The position numbers were made by a program, and so were the translations under genes. Below are positions 16,123 to 26,326 of a DNA stretch of 37,394 bases, piece after piece (within the stretch, counting starts at the first letter, position 1; every line of letters begins with the position of its first letter). The stretch is taken from assembly GCA_023954175.1 (NCBI GenBank), contig JAMLIM010000035.1:1-37394 (forward strand), written 5' to 3'. This DNA comes from Rhizobacter sp. Its GTDB lineage: Bacteria; Pseudomonadota; Gammaproteobacteria; Burkholderiales; Burkholderiaceae_C. A model generated the notes under the pieces. It did no database searches. It saw nothing but the letters and a program-made list of their open reading frames with translations, and was not told the DNA's origin.

Positions 16123-18045
16123 ATGGATGTGATCAGCAGTTTCGCCGCGCGCTACGAGCGCACCCGCGAAGAGGAGCTTTCGCTCGAAGAGTATCTCGAC
16201 GAGTGCAAGCGCAACCCGCTCGCCTACGCCACCGCGGCCGAGCGCATGTTGAAGGCGATCGGCGAGCCGCAGACGATCGATACGCGCAACGACCCCCGCC
16301 TGTCGCGCATCTTCGCCAACAAGCTGATCAAGATCTACCCCGCCTTCGCCGAGTTCTACGGCATGGAGGATTCGATCGAGCAGGTCGTCTCCTACTTCCG
16401 TCATGCGGCGCAGGGCCTCGAGGAGCGCAAGCAGATCCTCTATCTGCTCGGCCCGGTCGGCGGCGGCAAGAGCTCGATCGCCGAGCGCCTGAAGCAGCTG
16501 ATGCAGGACGTGCCGTTCTACGCGATCAAGGGCTCGCCGGTGAACGAGTCGCCGCTCGGCCTGTTCGACGCCACCGAGGACGGCGCGATCCTCGAGAAGG
16601 AATACGGCATTCCGCAGCGCTACCTCAACCGCATCCTCTCGCCCTGGGCCGTCAAGCGGCTCGAAGAGTTCGGCGGCGACATCCGCCAGTTCAAGGTCGT
16701 CAAGCGCCACCCGTCGATCCTGAAGCAGGTCGGCATCTCGAAGACCGAGCCGGGCGACGAGAACAACCAGGACATCTCCGCCCTCGTCGGCAAAGTCGAC
16801 ATCCGAAAGCTCGAAGCGTATTCGCAGGACGACCCCGACGCCTACAGCTACTCCGGCGGCCTGTGCCTTGCGAACCAGGGCCTGCTCGAATTCGTCGAGA
16901 TGTTCAAGGCGCCGATCAAGGTGCTGCACCCGTTGCTGACGGCGACGCAGGAAGGCAACTTCAAAGGCACCGAAGGGTTCGGCGCAATCCCGTTCGACGG
17001 CATCGTGCTCGCCCACAGCAACGAGAGCGAATGGAAGGCGTTTCGCAACAACAAGAACAACGAGGCCTTCCTCGACCGCATCTACATCGTCAAGATTCCG
17101 TACTGCCTGCGCGTCTCGGAAGAGATCAAGATCTACGAGAAGCTGCTGCGCCACTCGTCGCTTGCGGACGCCACCTGCGCACCGGGGACGCTCAAGATGA
17201 TGAGCCAGTTCGCCATCCTGACCCGACTCAAGGAGCCGGAGAACTCGTCGCTCTACTCGAAGATGCTCGTCTACGACGGCGAGAACCTGAAGGACACCGA
17301 CCCGCGCGCCAAGAGCTACCAGGAGTACCGCGACTACGCCGGCGTCGACGAGGGCATGAGCGGCGTCTCGACGCGCTTCGCGTTCAAGATCCTGTCCAAG
17401 GTGTTCAACTTCGACAGCACCGAGGTCGCCGCGAATCCGGTGCATCTGATGTACGTGCTCGAGCAGCAGATCGAGCGCGAGCAGTTCCCGGCCGAGCTCG
17501 AGCAGAAGTACCTCGCCTTCATCAAGGAGCATCTGGCGGTGAAGTACGCCGAGTTCATCGGCAAGGAGATCCAGACCGCGTACCTCGAGAGCTACAGCGA
17601 GTACGGCCAGAACATCTTCGACCGCTACGTGACCTACGCCGACTACTGGATCCAGGACCACGAGTACCGCGACACCGACACCGGCGAGGTGTTCGATCGC
17701 AGCTCGCTCAACGCGGAGCTCGAGAAGATCGAGAAGCCCGCCGGCATCGCCAACCCGAAGGACTTCCGCAACGAGATCGTCAACTTCGTGCTGCGCGCAC
17801 GCGCCAACAACGCCGGCAACAACCCGGCGTGGACGAGCTACGAGAAGCTGCGCACGGTGATCGAGAAGAAGATGTTCTCGAACACCGAGGAGCTGCTGCC
17901 CGTCATCAGCTTCAACGCCAAGGCGAGCGCCGACGAGGCGAAGAAGCACGAGGATTTCGTGACGCGCATGGTCGACAAGGGCTACACGTCCAAGCAGGTG
18001 CGCCTGCTGTGCGAGTGGTACCTGCGGGTGCGCAAGTCGAGCTGA
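16123..18045 (+). CDS. prkA: PrkA/YeaG-type AAA+ serine protein kinase
   Basis: The 640-residue protein matches PrkA/YeaG in length (E. coli about 644). It has the family N-terminus (LSLEEYLDECKRNPLAYATAAERML region), an AAA+ domain with Walker A GPVGGGKSS at 110-118, and a C-terminal PrkA domain. In E. coli YeaG is needed for survival of long nitrogen starvation. GGAGG 5-6 bases before ATG 16123 defines the start. It is followed 12 bases later by yeaH and then by spoVR, the conserved three-gene set. The preceding -24/-12 promoter predicts RpoN control. Confidence 0.96.
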   Translation: MDVISSFAARYERTREEELSLEEYLDECKRNPLAYATAAERMLKAIGEPQTIDTRNDPRLSRIFANKLIKIYPAFAEFYGMEDSIEQVVSYFRHAAQGLEERKQILYLLGPVGGGKSSIAERLKQLMQDVPFYAIKGSPVNESPLGLFDATEDGAILEKEYGIPQRYLNRILSPWAVKRLEEFGGDIRQFKVVKRHPSILKQVGISKTEPGDENNQDISALVGKVDIRKLEAYSQDDPDAYSYSGGLCLANQGLLEFVEMFKAPIKVLHPLLTATQEGNFKGTEGFGAIPFDGIVLAHSNESEWKAFRNNKNNEAFLDRIYIVKIPYCLRVSEEIKIYEKLLRHSSLADATCAPGTLKMMSQFAILTRLKEPENSSLYSKMLVYDGENLKDTDPRAKSYQEYRDYAGVDEGMSGVSTRFAFKILSKVFNFDSTEVAANPVHLMYVLEQQIEREQFPAELEQKYLAFIKEHLAVKYAEFIGKEIQTAYLESYSEYGQNIFDRYVTYADYWIQDHEYRDTDTGEVFDRSSLNAELEKIEKPAGIANPKDFRNEIVNFVLRARANNAGNNPAWTSYEKLRTVIEKKMFSNTEELLPVISFNAKASADEAKKHEDFVTRMVDKGYTSKQVRLLCEWYLRVRKSS

Positions 18046-18057
18046 GCGCAAGGGCCC

Positions 18058-19329
18058 ATGCGCCAACACATCATCGACCGGCGGCTGGCGGGCAAGAACA
18101 AGTCCATCGGCAACCGCGAGCGCTTTTTGCGCCGCCATCGCGAGCAGATCCGCGAGGCGGTCAAGCGCGCGGTCGACGGGCGCGGCATCCGCGACATCGA
18201 GAAGGGCGAGGACATCCGCATCCCCAAGCGCGACATCGCCGAGCCGGTCTTCGGCCACGGCGCGGGCGGCCGGCGCGAGCGCGTGCACCCGGGCAACCAG
18301 GACTACGTGCAGGGCGATCGCATCAAGCGCCCCAAAGGCGGTGCGGGCGGCTCCGGCAAGGGTCAGGCGAGCGACTCCGGCGAGGGCGACGACGACTTCG
18401 TCTTCCACCTCACGAAGGAGGAGTTCATGCAGGTCTTCTTCGACGACCTGGCGCTGCCGAACCTCGAGCGCACCCAGCTCGCCGAGGTGCCCGAGTACAA
18501 GACGCACCGCGCGGGGCTGACGAGCGACGGCAACCCGAGCAACCTGCATGTGCTGCGCTCGATGCGCGGCGCGCTCGGCCGGCGCATCGCGCTCGGCATG
18601 GAGTCCCGGCGCGAGCTGCAGCAACTCGAGGAGCAGCTCGAAGCCCTGCTGCGCGACGCCCACGCAAGCCCCGCCGAGATCAAGTCGCTCGAGGCCGAGA
18701 TCGCCGCGCTTCGCGCACGCCTCGAGCGCATCCCCTACCTCGACCCGATCGACCTGCGCTTTCGCAGCCGCGTGCGCGTGCCGGTGCCGAGCGCGAAGGC
18801 GGTGATGTTCTGCCTGATGGACGTCTCCGGCTCGATGGACGAATCGCGCAAGGACCTGGCCAAGCGCTTCTTCATCCTGCTCTACCTGTTCCTCACGCGC
18901 CACTACGAGAAGATCGACATCGTCTTCATCCGCCATCACACGCAGGCACAGGAGGTCGACGAGCAGAACTTCTTTCACAGCACCGAGACCGGCGGCACCG
19001 TGGTGTCGAGCGCGCTGGAGTTGATGAACGACATCGCGCGTGCACGCTATCCGCGCAGCGAATGGAACATCTACGGCGCGCAAGCGAGCGACGGCGACAA
19101 CTGGCACCACGACAGCGGCCGCTGCCGCAGCCTGCTCGCCGAACAACTGCTGCCGCTGTGCCGCTACTACGCCTACCTGCAGGTCGCCGAGGAAGAGCAG
19201 AACCTGTGGGACGAATACGCCCAGCTCGCGGCCGAGGTGGGTCACTTCGCGATGCGCAAGGTGACCGAGGCGGCCCAGATCTATCCGGTGTTTCGCGAGC
19301 TGTTCAAGAAAGAGAGTGCCGCGGCATGA
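18058..19329 (+). CDS. yeaH: YeaH/YhbH family protein (DUF444, VWA-like)
   Basis: The 423-residue protein is the constant partner of PrkA. The N-terminus is basic (RQHIIDRRLAGKNKSIGNRERFLRR region), followed by a Gly-rich segment near residues 95-110. A VWA-like domain carries an intact metal-ion site D255-V-S257-G-S259 within MFCLMDVSGSMDESRK. The C-terminal half includes FFHSTETGGTVVSSALELM. Biochemical function is unknown; it probably binds or is phosphorylated by PrkA. It starts 12 bases after prkA. Confidence 0.94.
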   Translation: MRQHIIDRRLAGKNKSIGNRERFLRRHREQIREAVKRAVDGRGIRDIEKGEDIRIPKRDIAEPVFGHGAGGRRERVHPGNQDYVQGDRIKRPKGGAGGSGKGQASDSGEGDDDFVFHLTKEEFMQVFFDDLALPNLERTQLAEVPEYKTHRAGLTSDGNPSNLHVLRSMRGALGRRIALGMESRRELQQLEEQLEALLRDAHASPAEIKSLEAEIAALRARLERIPYLDPIDLRFRSRVRVPVPSAKAVMFCLMDVSGSMDESRKDLAKRFFILLYLFLTRHYEKIDIVFIRHHTQAQEVDEQNFFHSTETGGTVVSSALELMNDIARARYPRSEWNIYGAQASDGDNWHHDSGRCRSLLAEQLLPLCRYYAYLQVAEEEQNLWDEYAQLAAEVGHFAMRKVTEAAQIYPVFRELFKKESAAA

Positions 19330-19390
19330 GCCCTCGCTCGGCCATGGCGAAGAGGACTCGCAGCGCAGTGCGCAGCACGGAGGTCGGCAA

Positions 19391-21007
19391 TTGATCAATG
19401 CCTCTCGCGACCGACGACTCAATGACGCGTCGGCACCGTACTCGAACGACCGCCGCAAGCCGGCACGCGTCGCGTTGCAGGCGCCGCACCCCGCGCCGTC
19501 GCGGCCGAGCGCGCCGCTGCCGGCGCCGAGCGACTGGTCGTTCGAGCTGATCGAGCGCTACCACGACGCGATCCGTGCGACGGCCGAACGTTACGGCCTC
19601 GACACCTACCCGAACCAGCTCGAAATCATCACCGCCGAGCAGATGATGGACGCCTACGCGTCGGTCGGCATGCCGGTGAACTACCGCCACTGGAGCTACG
19701 GCAAGGAGTTCATCTCGACCGAGAAGAACTACCGCCGCGGCCACATGGGCCTCGCCTACGAGATCGTCATCAACTCCAACCCCTGCATCAGCTACCTGAT
19801 GGAGGAGAACACGATGGCGATGCAGGCGCTCGTCATCGCGCACGCCGCCTACGGCCACAACAGTTTCTTCAAGGGCAACTACCTGTTCCGGATGTGGACC
19901 GACGCGTCGTCGATCATCGACTACCTCGTCTACGCGAAGAACTACGTCGCCGACTGCGAGGAACGCCACGGCCTGCAGGCGGTGGAGGACCTGCTCGACA
20001 GCTGCCACGCGCTGATGAACCATGGCGTCGATCGCTATCGCCGGCCGAGCCGCAAATCCCTCGCGCAGGAGCTCGCCGCGCGCAAGGAGCGCGAGGCGCA
20101 TGCGCAGCAGCAGGTCAACGACCTCTGGCGCACGCTGCCCAAGCGCGCCGGGGCCGCGAGCGACGAAGCCCCGACCAAGCGCTTCCCCGAGGAGCCACAG
20201 GAGAACCTGCTCTACTTCATCGAGAAGCACGCCCCGTTGCTCGAACCCTGGCAGCGCGAGGTCGTGCGCATCGTGCGCAAGGTCGCGCAGTATTTCTATC
20301 CGCAGCGCCAGACGCAGGTGATGAACGAAGGCTGGGCCACGTTCTGGCACCACCGGCTGCTCAACACCCTGTACGACGAAGGCCAGCTGTCGGACGGCAT
20401 GATGATCGAGTGGCTGGGCTCGCACACCAACGTCATCTACCAGCCGCCGGTCGGCCATCGCGCCTACAACGGACTCAACCCCTATGCGCTCGGCTTCGCG
20501 ATGTACACCGACATCAAGCGCATCTGCGAGGCGCCCACCGACGAGGACCGGCAATGGTTCCCCGACATCGCCGGCCAGCCCTGGCTGCCGACGCTCGACC
20601 ACGCGATGCGCAACTACAAGGACGAAAGCTTCGTCGGCCAGTTCCTCTCGCCACGCCTGATGCGCGAGATGCGACTGTTCGCGATCGTCGACGACGAGCA
20701 GGAAGCTGAACTCGAAGTCAGCGCGATCCACGACGAGTCCGGCTACCGCCGCGTGCGCGAGGCGCTCGCACGCCAGTACGACCTCGGCCAGCGCGAACCC
20801 AACATCCAGGTCTGGGACGTAAACCTGCGCGGCGACCGCGCGCTCACGCTGCGCCACTCGCAGCACGACGACCGCCCGCTGCACGACACGGCAAAGGAAG
20901 TCCTGAAGCATGTCGGCCGCCTGTGGGGCTTCGACGTGCACCTCGAAAGCGTCGACGCGACGGGTGAGGCGACGCAACGCCTCACCGTGCGCGGCGAAAC
21001 CGACTGA
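19391..21007 (+). CDS. ycgB: SpoVR/YcgB family protein
   Basis: The 538-residue protein belongs to the SpoVR family, named from Bacillus cortex formation but common in non-sporulating proteobacteria beside prkA-yeaH. Family stretches include SYGKEFISTEKNYRRG, NPCISYLMEENTM and MNEGWATFWHHRLL. The start is chosen at TTG 19391 because GGAGG at 19379-19383 lies 7 bases upstream; an in-frame GTG at 19316 overlaps the yeaH stop and would add 25 unfamily-like residues. Enterobacterial YcgB has about 510 residues. Molecular function is unknown; co-expression with PrkA suggests a starvation role. Confidence 0.93.
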   Translation: MINASRDRRLNDASAPYSNDRRKPARVALQAPHPAPSRPSAPLPAPSDWSFELIERYHDAIRATAERYGLDTYPNQLEIITAEQMMDAYASVGMPVNYRHWSYGKEFISTEKNYRRGHMGLAYEIVINSNPCISYLMEENTMAMQALVIAHAAYGHNSFFKGNYLFRMWTDASSIIDYLVYAKNYVADCEERHGLQAVEDLLDSCHALMNHGVDRYRRPSRKSLAQELAARKEREAHAQQQVNDLWRTLPKRAGAASDEAPTKRFPEEPQENLLYFIEKHAPLLEPWQREVVRIVRKVAQYFYPQRQTQVMNEGWATFWHHRLLNTLYDEGQLSDGMMIEWLGSHTNVIYQPPVGHRAYNGLNPYALGFAMYTDIKRICEAPTDEDRQWFPDIAGQPWLPTLDHAMRNYKDESFVGQFLSPRLMREMRLFAIVDDEQEAELEVSAIHDESGYRRVREALARQYDLGQREPNIQVWDVNLRGDRALTLRHSQHDDRPLHDTAKEVLKHVGRLWGFDVHLESVDATGEATQRLTVRGETD

Positions 21008-21027
21008 GTGCGCGCCGGCGCTTCGAC

Positions 21028-21813
<786 letters not shown>

Positions 21814-21815
21814 CC

Positions 21816-23816
21816 TCAGCGACCGACCAGCAGTTTGCCTTCGGCGATCGCCAGCGGTTCGGGGAGCCCGGACAGCACGAGCGTGTCGCCGCCTTCGAGC
21901 TTCAGTTCGTCGTTCGGCTGGAGCACGCTGCCGCCCGCACGCCGCAGCGACACGACGCTCACGTCCAGCGTGTGCAGCACCAGGTCGGCGAGCGTGCGTC
22001 CGCTGAACGGGCTCGCGATCGGCAGCGTGACCGACAGCAAGCGGCGGTTCTGCTTGTCGCTGCCCGAGTCGTCGTCCGCGCCGTGGAAGTAGCCGCGCAG
22101 CAAGCCGTAGCGCGCGTCGCGCTGATCCTGCACGATGCGGATCACGCGCCGCAGCGGCACGCCGACGAGCGCGAGCGCGTGGCTCGCGAGCATCAGCGAG
22201 CCTTCGATCGCCTCGGGCACGATCTCGGTCGCGCCCGCCGCCTGCAGCTGCTCGAGGTCGGTGTCGTCGAGCGTGCGCACGATCACCGGCACGCTCGGCG
22301 CGTGCGACTGCACGAGCTTGAGGATCTTCAGCGCCGAGGGCGTGTCGTGATACGTCACGACCACCGCGTTCGCGCGCGCGAGGCCGGCCGCCATCAGGCT
22401 TTGCAGGCGCGCGGCGTCGCCGAAGACGACGCTCTGGCCGGCCGCTGCTGCCTGACGCACGCGGTCGGGGTCGAGGTCGAGCGCCATGTACGGGATCTTC
22501 TCGCCCTCGAGCACGCGCGCCAGGTTCTGGCCGCTGCGGCCGAACCCGGCGATGATCACGTGCGCCTCGGCGTTGATCGAGCGCTTGGCAATCGTCGTCA
22601 TCGCCACCGACTGCATCAGCCAGTCGGTCGCCGACAGCCGCATCACGATGCGGTTGCTGTAGAGCACGAGCAGCGGCGCGGCGAGCATCGACAGCACCAT
22701 GCTCGCCAGCACCGGGCTCACCCACTGCGGGTCGATCAGCCGCTGCACCGCGCCGAGCGTGAGCAGCACGAAGCCGAACTCGCCGGCCTGCGCCAGATAG
22801 AGGCCGGTGCGCAGCGCGACGCCAGGGGTCGCGCCGAACACCCTCGACAAGCCCGCCACGAGCGCGAACTTGAACAGCACGGGCGGCACCGTGAGCAGGA
22901 TCACCAGCGCCCAGTTGTTGATCACGTCCTGCCCGTTCAGCTTCATGCCGATCGTGATGAAGAAGAGGCCGAGCAGCACATCGTGAAACGGCCGGATGTC
23001 GGCCTCGACCTGATGCTTGAACTCGGTCTCGGCGATCAGCATGCCGGCGAGGAAGGCGCCGAGCGCGAGCGACAGCCCGGCGTGCTCCGTCAGCCACGCC
23101 AGGCCAAGCGTGATCAGCAGCACGTTGAGGATGAAGAGCTCCTCGCTCTTGCGCCGCGCGACGAGCGTGAGCCACCAGCGCATCACGCGCTGCCCGCCGA
23201 CGAGCAGGAGCGTCAGCAGCACGACCGCCTTCAGGCCGGCCCAGCCGAGCGAGGTCGCCATGTCGGTGCCGCTCGAGTTGAGCGCCGGGATCAGCACCAG
23301 CAGCGGCACCACCGCCAGATCCTGGAACAGCAGCACGCCCATCACGCGGCGCCCGTGCTCGCTTGCGAGTTCGAGGCGGTCGGCCATCAGCTTGACGATG
23401 ATCGCGGTGCTCGACATCGCCATCGCCGCGCCGAGCACGACCGCGCCCTGCCAGGACAACTCCCACGGGCGCGACGAGAACGAGAACAGCCACTTCAGCA
23501 GATGGTGTCCTGCCACCGTGCCGACGATCGTCAGCACCACCTGCGCAAGGCCGAGCCCGAACACGAGCTTCTTCATGCTGCGCAGCCTGGGCAGATTGAA
23601 CTCGAGCCCGATGACGAACATCAGGAACACGACGCCGAACTCCCCCAGGTATTGAAAGCCGGCCGAATCCTTCGCCACCGCAAGCGCATGCGGGCCGATC
23701 AGCACGCCGACGAGCAGGTAGCCGAGCATCGGCGGCAGCTTCAGCGTGCGGCACACCACCGCGCCGGCAACCGCCGCGAGCAGGTACAGCAGGACGAGAT
23801 CGAAGGTCGTTGCCAT
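21816..23816 (-). CDS. Kef/CPA2-type monovalent cation:proton antiporter with TrkA domains
   Basis: The 666-residue inner-membrane protein has a CPA2 sodium/hydrogen-exchanger domain of about 12 helices (residues 1-400), including FGVVFLMFVIGLEFNLPRL and LLFQDLAVVPLL. A Rossmann TrkA-N/RCK domain follows (VIIAGFGRSGQNLARVL near 420), then a TrkA-C domain (about 575-660) ending in GDTLVLSGLPE. This is the KefB/KefC/YbaL architecture: potassium efflux or exchange gated by nucleotide or glutathione adducts. Ligand specificity is not clear, so no kef letter is given. ATG 23816 begins MATTFDLVLLYLLAAV. Upstream is a 226-base divergent gap shared with kdsD. Confidence 0.92.
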   Translation of the reverse strand: MATTFDLVLLYLLAAVAGAVVCRTLKLPPMLGYLLVGVLIGPHALAVAKDSAGFQYLGEFGVVFLMFVIGLEFNLPRLRSMKKLVFGLGLAQVVLTIVGTVAGHHLLKWLFSFSSRPWELSWQGAVVLGAAMAMSSTAIIVKLMADRLELASEHGRRVMGVLLFQDLAVVPLLVLIPALNSSGTDMATSLGWAGLKAVVLLTLLLVGGQRVMRWWLTLVARRKSEELFILNVLLITLGLAWLTEHAGLSLALGAFLAGMLIAETEFKHQVEADIRPFHDVLLGLFFITIGMKLNGQDVINNWALVILLTVPPVLFKFALVAGLSRVFGATPGVALRTGLYLAQAGEFGFVLLTLGAVQRLIDPQWVSPVLASMVLSMLAAPLLVLYSNRIVMRLSATDWLMQSVAMTTIAKRSINAEAHVIIAGFGRSGQNLARVLEGEKIPYMALDLDPDRVRQAAAAGQSVVFGDAARLQSLMAAGLARANAVVVTYHDTPSALKILKLVQSHAPSVPVIVRTLDDTDLEQLQAAGATEIVPEAIEGSLMLASHALALVGVPLRRVIRIVQDQRDARYGLLRGYFHGADDDSGSDKQNRRLLSVTLPIASPFSGRTLADLVLHTLDVSVVSLRRAGGSVLQPNDELKLEGGDTLVLSGLPEPLAIAEGKLLVGR

Positions 23817-23907
23817 CGGGGTGCAGGCACGCGGCGCCCGCCCGGTGCGGGGTGGCCTGAGCCTAGAATGATCCGATCGTAATGGACGCCACGCTCCCCG
23901 CCTCAGG

Positions 23908-23985
23908 ATGAAACTGCCCCAAGCTCGCTTCGTTCGCTGCCCCCTAGGGGCGTCAGTGCCCTTCAGGCGGCCGGGCGGGCACTGA
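23908..23985. repeat. Dispersed intergenic repeat with CCCCTAGGGG palindrome
   Basis: The element opens with ATGAAACTG, then has an AAGCTCGCTTCGTTCGCTG run, the palindrome CCCCTAGGGG (23941-23950), and arms TCAGTGCCC (23953-23961) and GGGCACTGA (23977-23985), perfectly complementary. I recall very similar elements scattered between genes in Rubrivivax/Leptothrix/Comamonadaceae genomes. Its opening also matches the spacer at 461. It lies in the gap between the antiporter gene and kdsD. Confidence 0.65.
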
Positions 23986-24042
23986 GATGACGACGCCCCC
24001 TCGACCGCCGAGCCGATCGATGCGCACCGCGCGAAATTGAAG

Positions 24043-25032
24043 ATGCCCGCCGCCCCAAGCTTCGATGCCGCGCGGGCGCTCGGCTTCGCGCACCGCACCT
24101 TCGAGATCGAGGCCCAGGCGCTGCTCGGGCTGAAGGCGCGCACCGGCGAAGGCTTCGCCACCGCAGTGCAGTGGATGCTCGCCTGCCGCGGCCGCGTGGT
24201 CGTGATGGGCATGGGCAAGAGCGGTCACGTCGGCCGCAAGATCGCGGCGACGCTGTCCTCGACCGGCACGCCGGCCTTGTTCGTCCACCCGGCCGAGGCG
24301 AGCCACGGCGATCTCGGCATGGTGGCGCCGGGGGATGTCGTGATCGCGATCTCGAACTCCGGCGAGAGCGACGAGCTCAACGCGATCCTGCCGGCCCTGC
24401 GGCGCCTGGATGTTCGCGTCGTCGTCATCACCGGGCGGCCCGACTCGTCGCTCGCGCGGCACGCCGACGTCACGCTCGACTGCGCGGTCGATCAGGAGGC
24501 CTGCCCGCTCAACCTCGCGCCGACTGCGAGCACGACCGCGCAAATGGCGCTCGGCGACGCGCTTGCCGTCGCGCTGCTCGACGCACGCGGTTTCCGCGAA
24601 GCCGACTTCGCGCGTTCGCACCCGGGCGGCGCCCTCGGGCGCAAGCTGCTGACCCATGTGCGCGACGTCATGCGTGACGGCGCGGCCGTCCCACGTGTCG
24701 GGCCGGACGCCGACTTCATCGAGCTGATACGCGAAGTGACGGACAAGGGGCTCGGCGCGACCGCCATCGTCGACGCCGACGATCACGTGCTCGGCATCTT
24801 CACCGACGGCGACCTGCGGCGGCTCGTCGCCAAGGGCATCGATCTGCGCGCCCTCAGTGCGCGCGACGTGATGCACCCGCAGCCGCATCTGCTGCGCGAC
24901 GACGCGCTCGCGGTCGACGCCGCCGACCTGATGGAAGCCAGGCGCGTGACGAGCCTGCTCGTCATCGACGAAGCCGACAAGCTCGTCGGCGCGCTCAATT
25001 CCAACGACCTGATGCGGGCGAAGGTGATCTGA
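24043..25032 (+). CDS. kdsD: Arabinose-5-phosphate isomerase KdsD
   Basis: KdsD converts ribulose 5-phosphate to arabinose 5-phosphate, the first committed step to Kdo for LPS. The 329-residue protein has a sugar-isomerase (SIS) domain with GMGKSG at 56-61, SSTGTPALFVHPAEASHGD and NSGESDEL, then SHPGGALGRKLLT, then two CBS domains (about 205-327) including FTDGDLRR. ATG 24043 starts MPAAPSF; a TTG six bases upstream is also in frame. A TAGAAT at 23864-23869 could be a distant -10. It leads a kdsD-kdsC-lptC cluster. Confidence 0.96.
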   Translation: MPAAPSFDAARALGFAHRTFEIEAQALLGLKARTGEGFATAVQWMLACRGRVVVMGMGKSGHVGRKIAATLSSTGTPALFVHPAEASHGDLGMVAPGDVVIAISNSGESDELNAILPALRRLDVRVVVITGRPDSSLARHADVTLDCAVDQEACPLNLAPTASTTAQMALGDALAVALLDARGFREADFARSHPGGALGRKLLTHVRDVMRDGAAVPRVGPDADFIELIREVTDKGLGATAIVDADDHVLGIFTDGDLRRLVAKGIDLRALSARDVMHPQPHLLRDDALAVDAADLMEARRVTSLLVIDEADKLVGALNSNDLMRAKVI

Positions 25033-25063
25033 TGACGACGGCGCGTGGCCCGGCGCAGCCCGC

Positions 25064-25618
25064 ATGACGCCGGCACTGAACTTCCCGCCCGCATTGCTGC
25101 TGCAGGCGCAGGGCGTGCGCGCCGCGATCTTCGATGTCGACGGCGTGCTGACCGACGGCCGCCTCTACATCGGCGAGCACGGCGAGACCTTCAAGGCCTT
25201 CAGCACGCTCGACGGGCACGGCTTGAAGCTGCTGCAGCAAGGCGGCATCGAGCCGCTCGTCATCACCGGGCGCGACTCGCCCGCGGTGCGCCGCCGCGCC
25301 GCCGACCTCGGGCTCGCACATTGCGCGTTCGGTGTGCGCGACAAGCTCGCAGTCGCGGGCGACTTGCTGACGCGACTCGGCCTTGGCTGGAGCGAGATCG
25401 CGGCGATGGGCGACGACTGGCCGGACCTGCCGCTGCTCGCGCGCGCGGCTTTCGCCTGCGCGCCGCCGCAGGCGCACGTCGAGGTGCGCGCGCTCGCGCA
25501 TCACGTGACGGCCGCCGCCGCCGGGCACGGTGCGGCGCGCGAATGCTGCGACCTGCTGCTCTGTGCCGCCGGCCGCTACGCGACGCTGCTCGCGGGTCAA
25601 CTGACGACGCTCGAGTAG
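25064..25618 (+). CDS. kdsC: 3-deoxy-D-manno-octulosonate 8-phosphate phosphatase KdsC
   Basis: KdsC removes phosphate from Kdo 8-phosphate. The 184-residue protein is a capless HAD-type phosphatase: nucleophile D24 and D26 in FDVDGVLTDGRLYIG, then FSTLDGHGLKLL, ITGRDS and the metal-binding AAMGDDWPDLPLL. Length fits the family. It begins 31 bases after kdsD and ends 6 bases before lptC. Confidence 0.96.
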   Translation: MTPALNFPPALLLQAQGVRAAIFDVDGVLTDGRLYIGEHGETFKAFSTLDGHGLKLLQQGGIEPLVITGRDSPAVRRRAADLGLAHCAFGVRDKLAVAGDLLTRLGLGWSEIAAMGDDWPDLPLLARAAFACAPPQAHVEVRALAHHVTAAAAGHGAARECCDLLLCAAGRYATLLAGQLTTLE

Positions 25619-25624
25619 CACGCC

Positions 25625-26326
25625 ATGGCCACCCAGACTGCGGAGGGGCCGCTCGAAGCACTCGGCCTGCAGCGCGGCAACGACAGCGACAGCGCAGCAC
25701 GCTGGCGCGGGCAACCCTGGCACGCCAGGCTGGTCGACACGCTGTCGTCCTATCTCTCGCTGCTGCTGATGGCCATGCTTGCGCTTGGCAGCTGGTGGCT
25801 GGTGAAGAACACACCGCTGGTCGACATCCCGCGTGTGGAGCGGCCGCCCACGCACGAGCCCGACTACACGATGCGCAGGTTCGAGATCCAGCGCTTCACG
25901 CCGGAAGGGATGTTGCGGGCGCAGATCGAGGGCGACACCCTGCGTCACTTTCCGGACACCGACACCTTCGAGGTCGACAACCCCAAGATCCGCGCCTGGG
26001 CACCGGAGGGCGGCGTCACCGATGCCAGCGCGAAACGCGCGCTCAGCAATGCCGACGCAAGCGAGGTGCAGCTCTTCGGCGACGCGCGCGTCACGCGTGT
26101 GGCGACCGCGACCGACGAGGGTTTGAGTTTTCGCGGCGAGTTCCTGCACGCCTTCCTGAAGACCGAACGCGTGCGTTCGAACCAGCCGGCCACGTTCACG
26201 CGCGGCGACGCGGTGATCCGCGCCGACGCGTTCGACTACGACAACATCGAGCGCATCGTCGAACTCAGGGGCCATGTGCGTGCGACCTTCCCGGCGCGGC
26301 GAACGGCGCGCAAGCCCGCGACATGA
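25625..26326 (+). CDS. lptC: LPS export protein LptC
   Basis: LptC is a bitopic inner-membrane protein passing LPS from LptB2FG to LptA in the periplasm. The 233-residue protein has one membrane helix at about 40-60 (LSLLLMAMLALGSWWLV) and a beta-jellyroll domain with YTMRRFEIQRFTPEG and the end motif YDNIERIVELRGHVRATFP. It is a little longer than E. coli LptC (191). It follows kdsC by 6 bases. The lptA and lptB genes expected next are absent; a dehydrogenase gene overlaps its stop instead. Confidence 0.92.
   Translation: MATQTAEGPLEALGLQRGNDSDSAARWRGQPWHARLVDTLSSYLSLLLMAMLALGSWWLVKNTPLVDIPRVERPPTHEPDYTMRRFEIQRFTPEGMLRAQIEGDTLRHFPDTDTFEVDNPKIRAWAPEGGVTDASAKRALSNADASEVQLFGDARVTRVATATDEGLSFRGEFLHAFLKTERVRSNQPATFTRGDAVIRADAFDYDNIERIVELRGHVRATFPARRTARKPAT

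Noticed and set aside
15901-19458. Very long open frame (over 1100 codons) on the minus strand opposite prkA-yeaH, and a similar one on the plus strand in another frame
   Set aside because: Both are shadows of high-GC codon use in prkA, yeaH and spoVR; they lack family motifs, and the opposing genes are firmly identified.
22554-25510. Further CACGTG cores (near 22559, 24785, 25503) as parS sites
   Set aside because: The flanking bases do not match the 16-bp parS palindrome.
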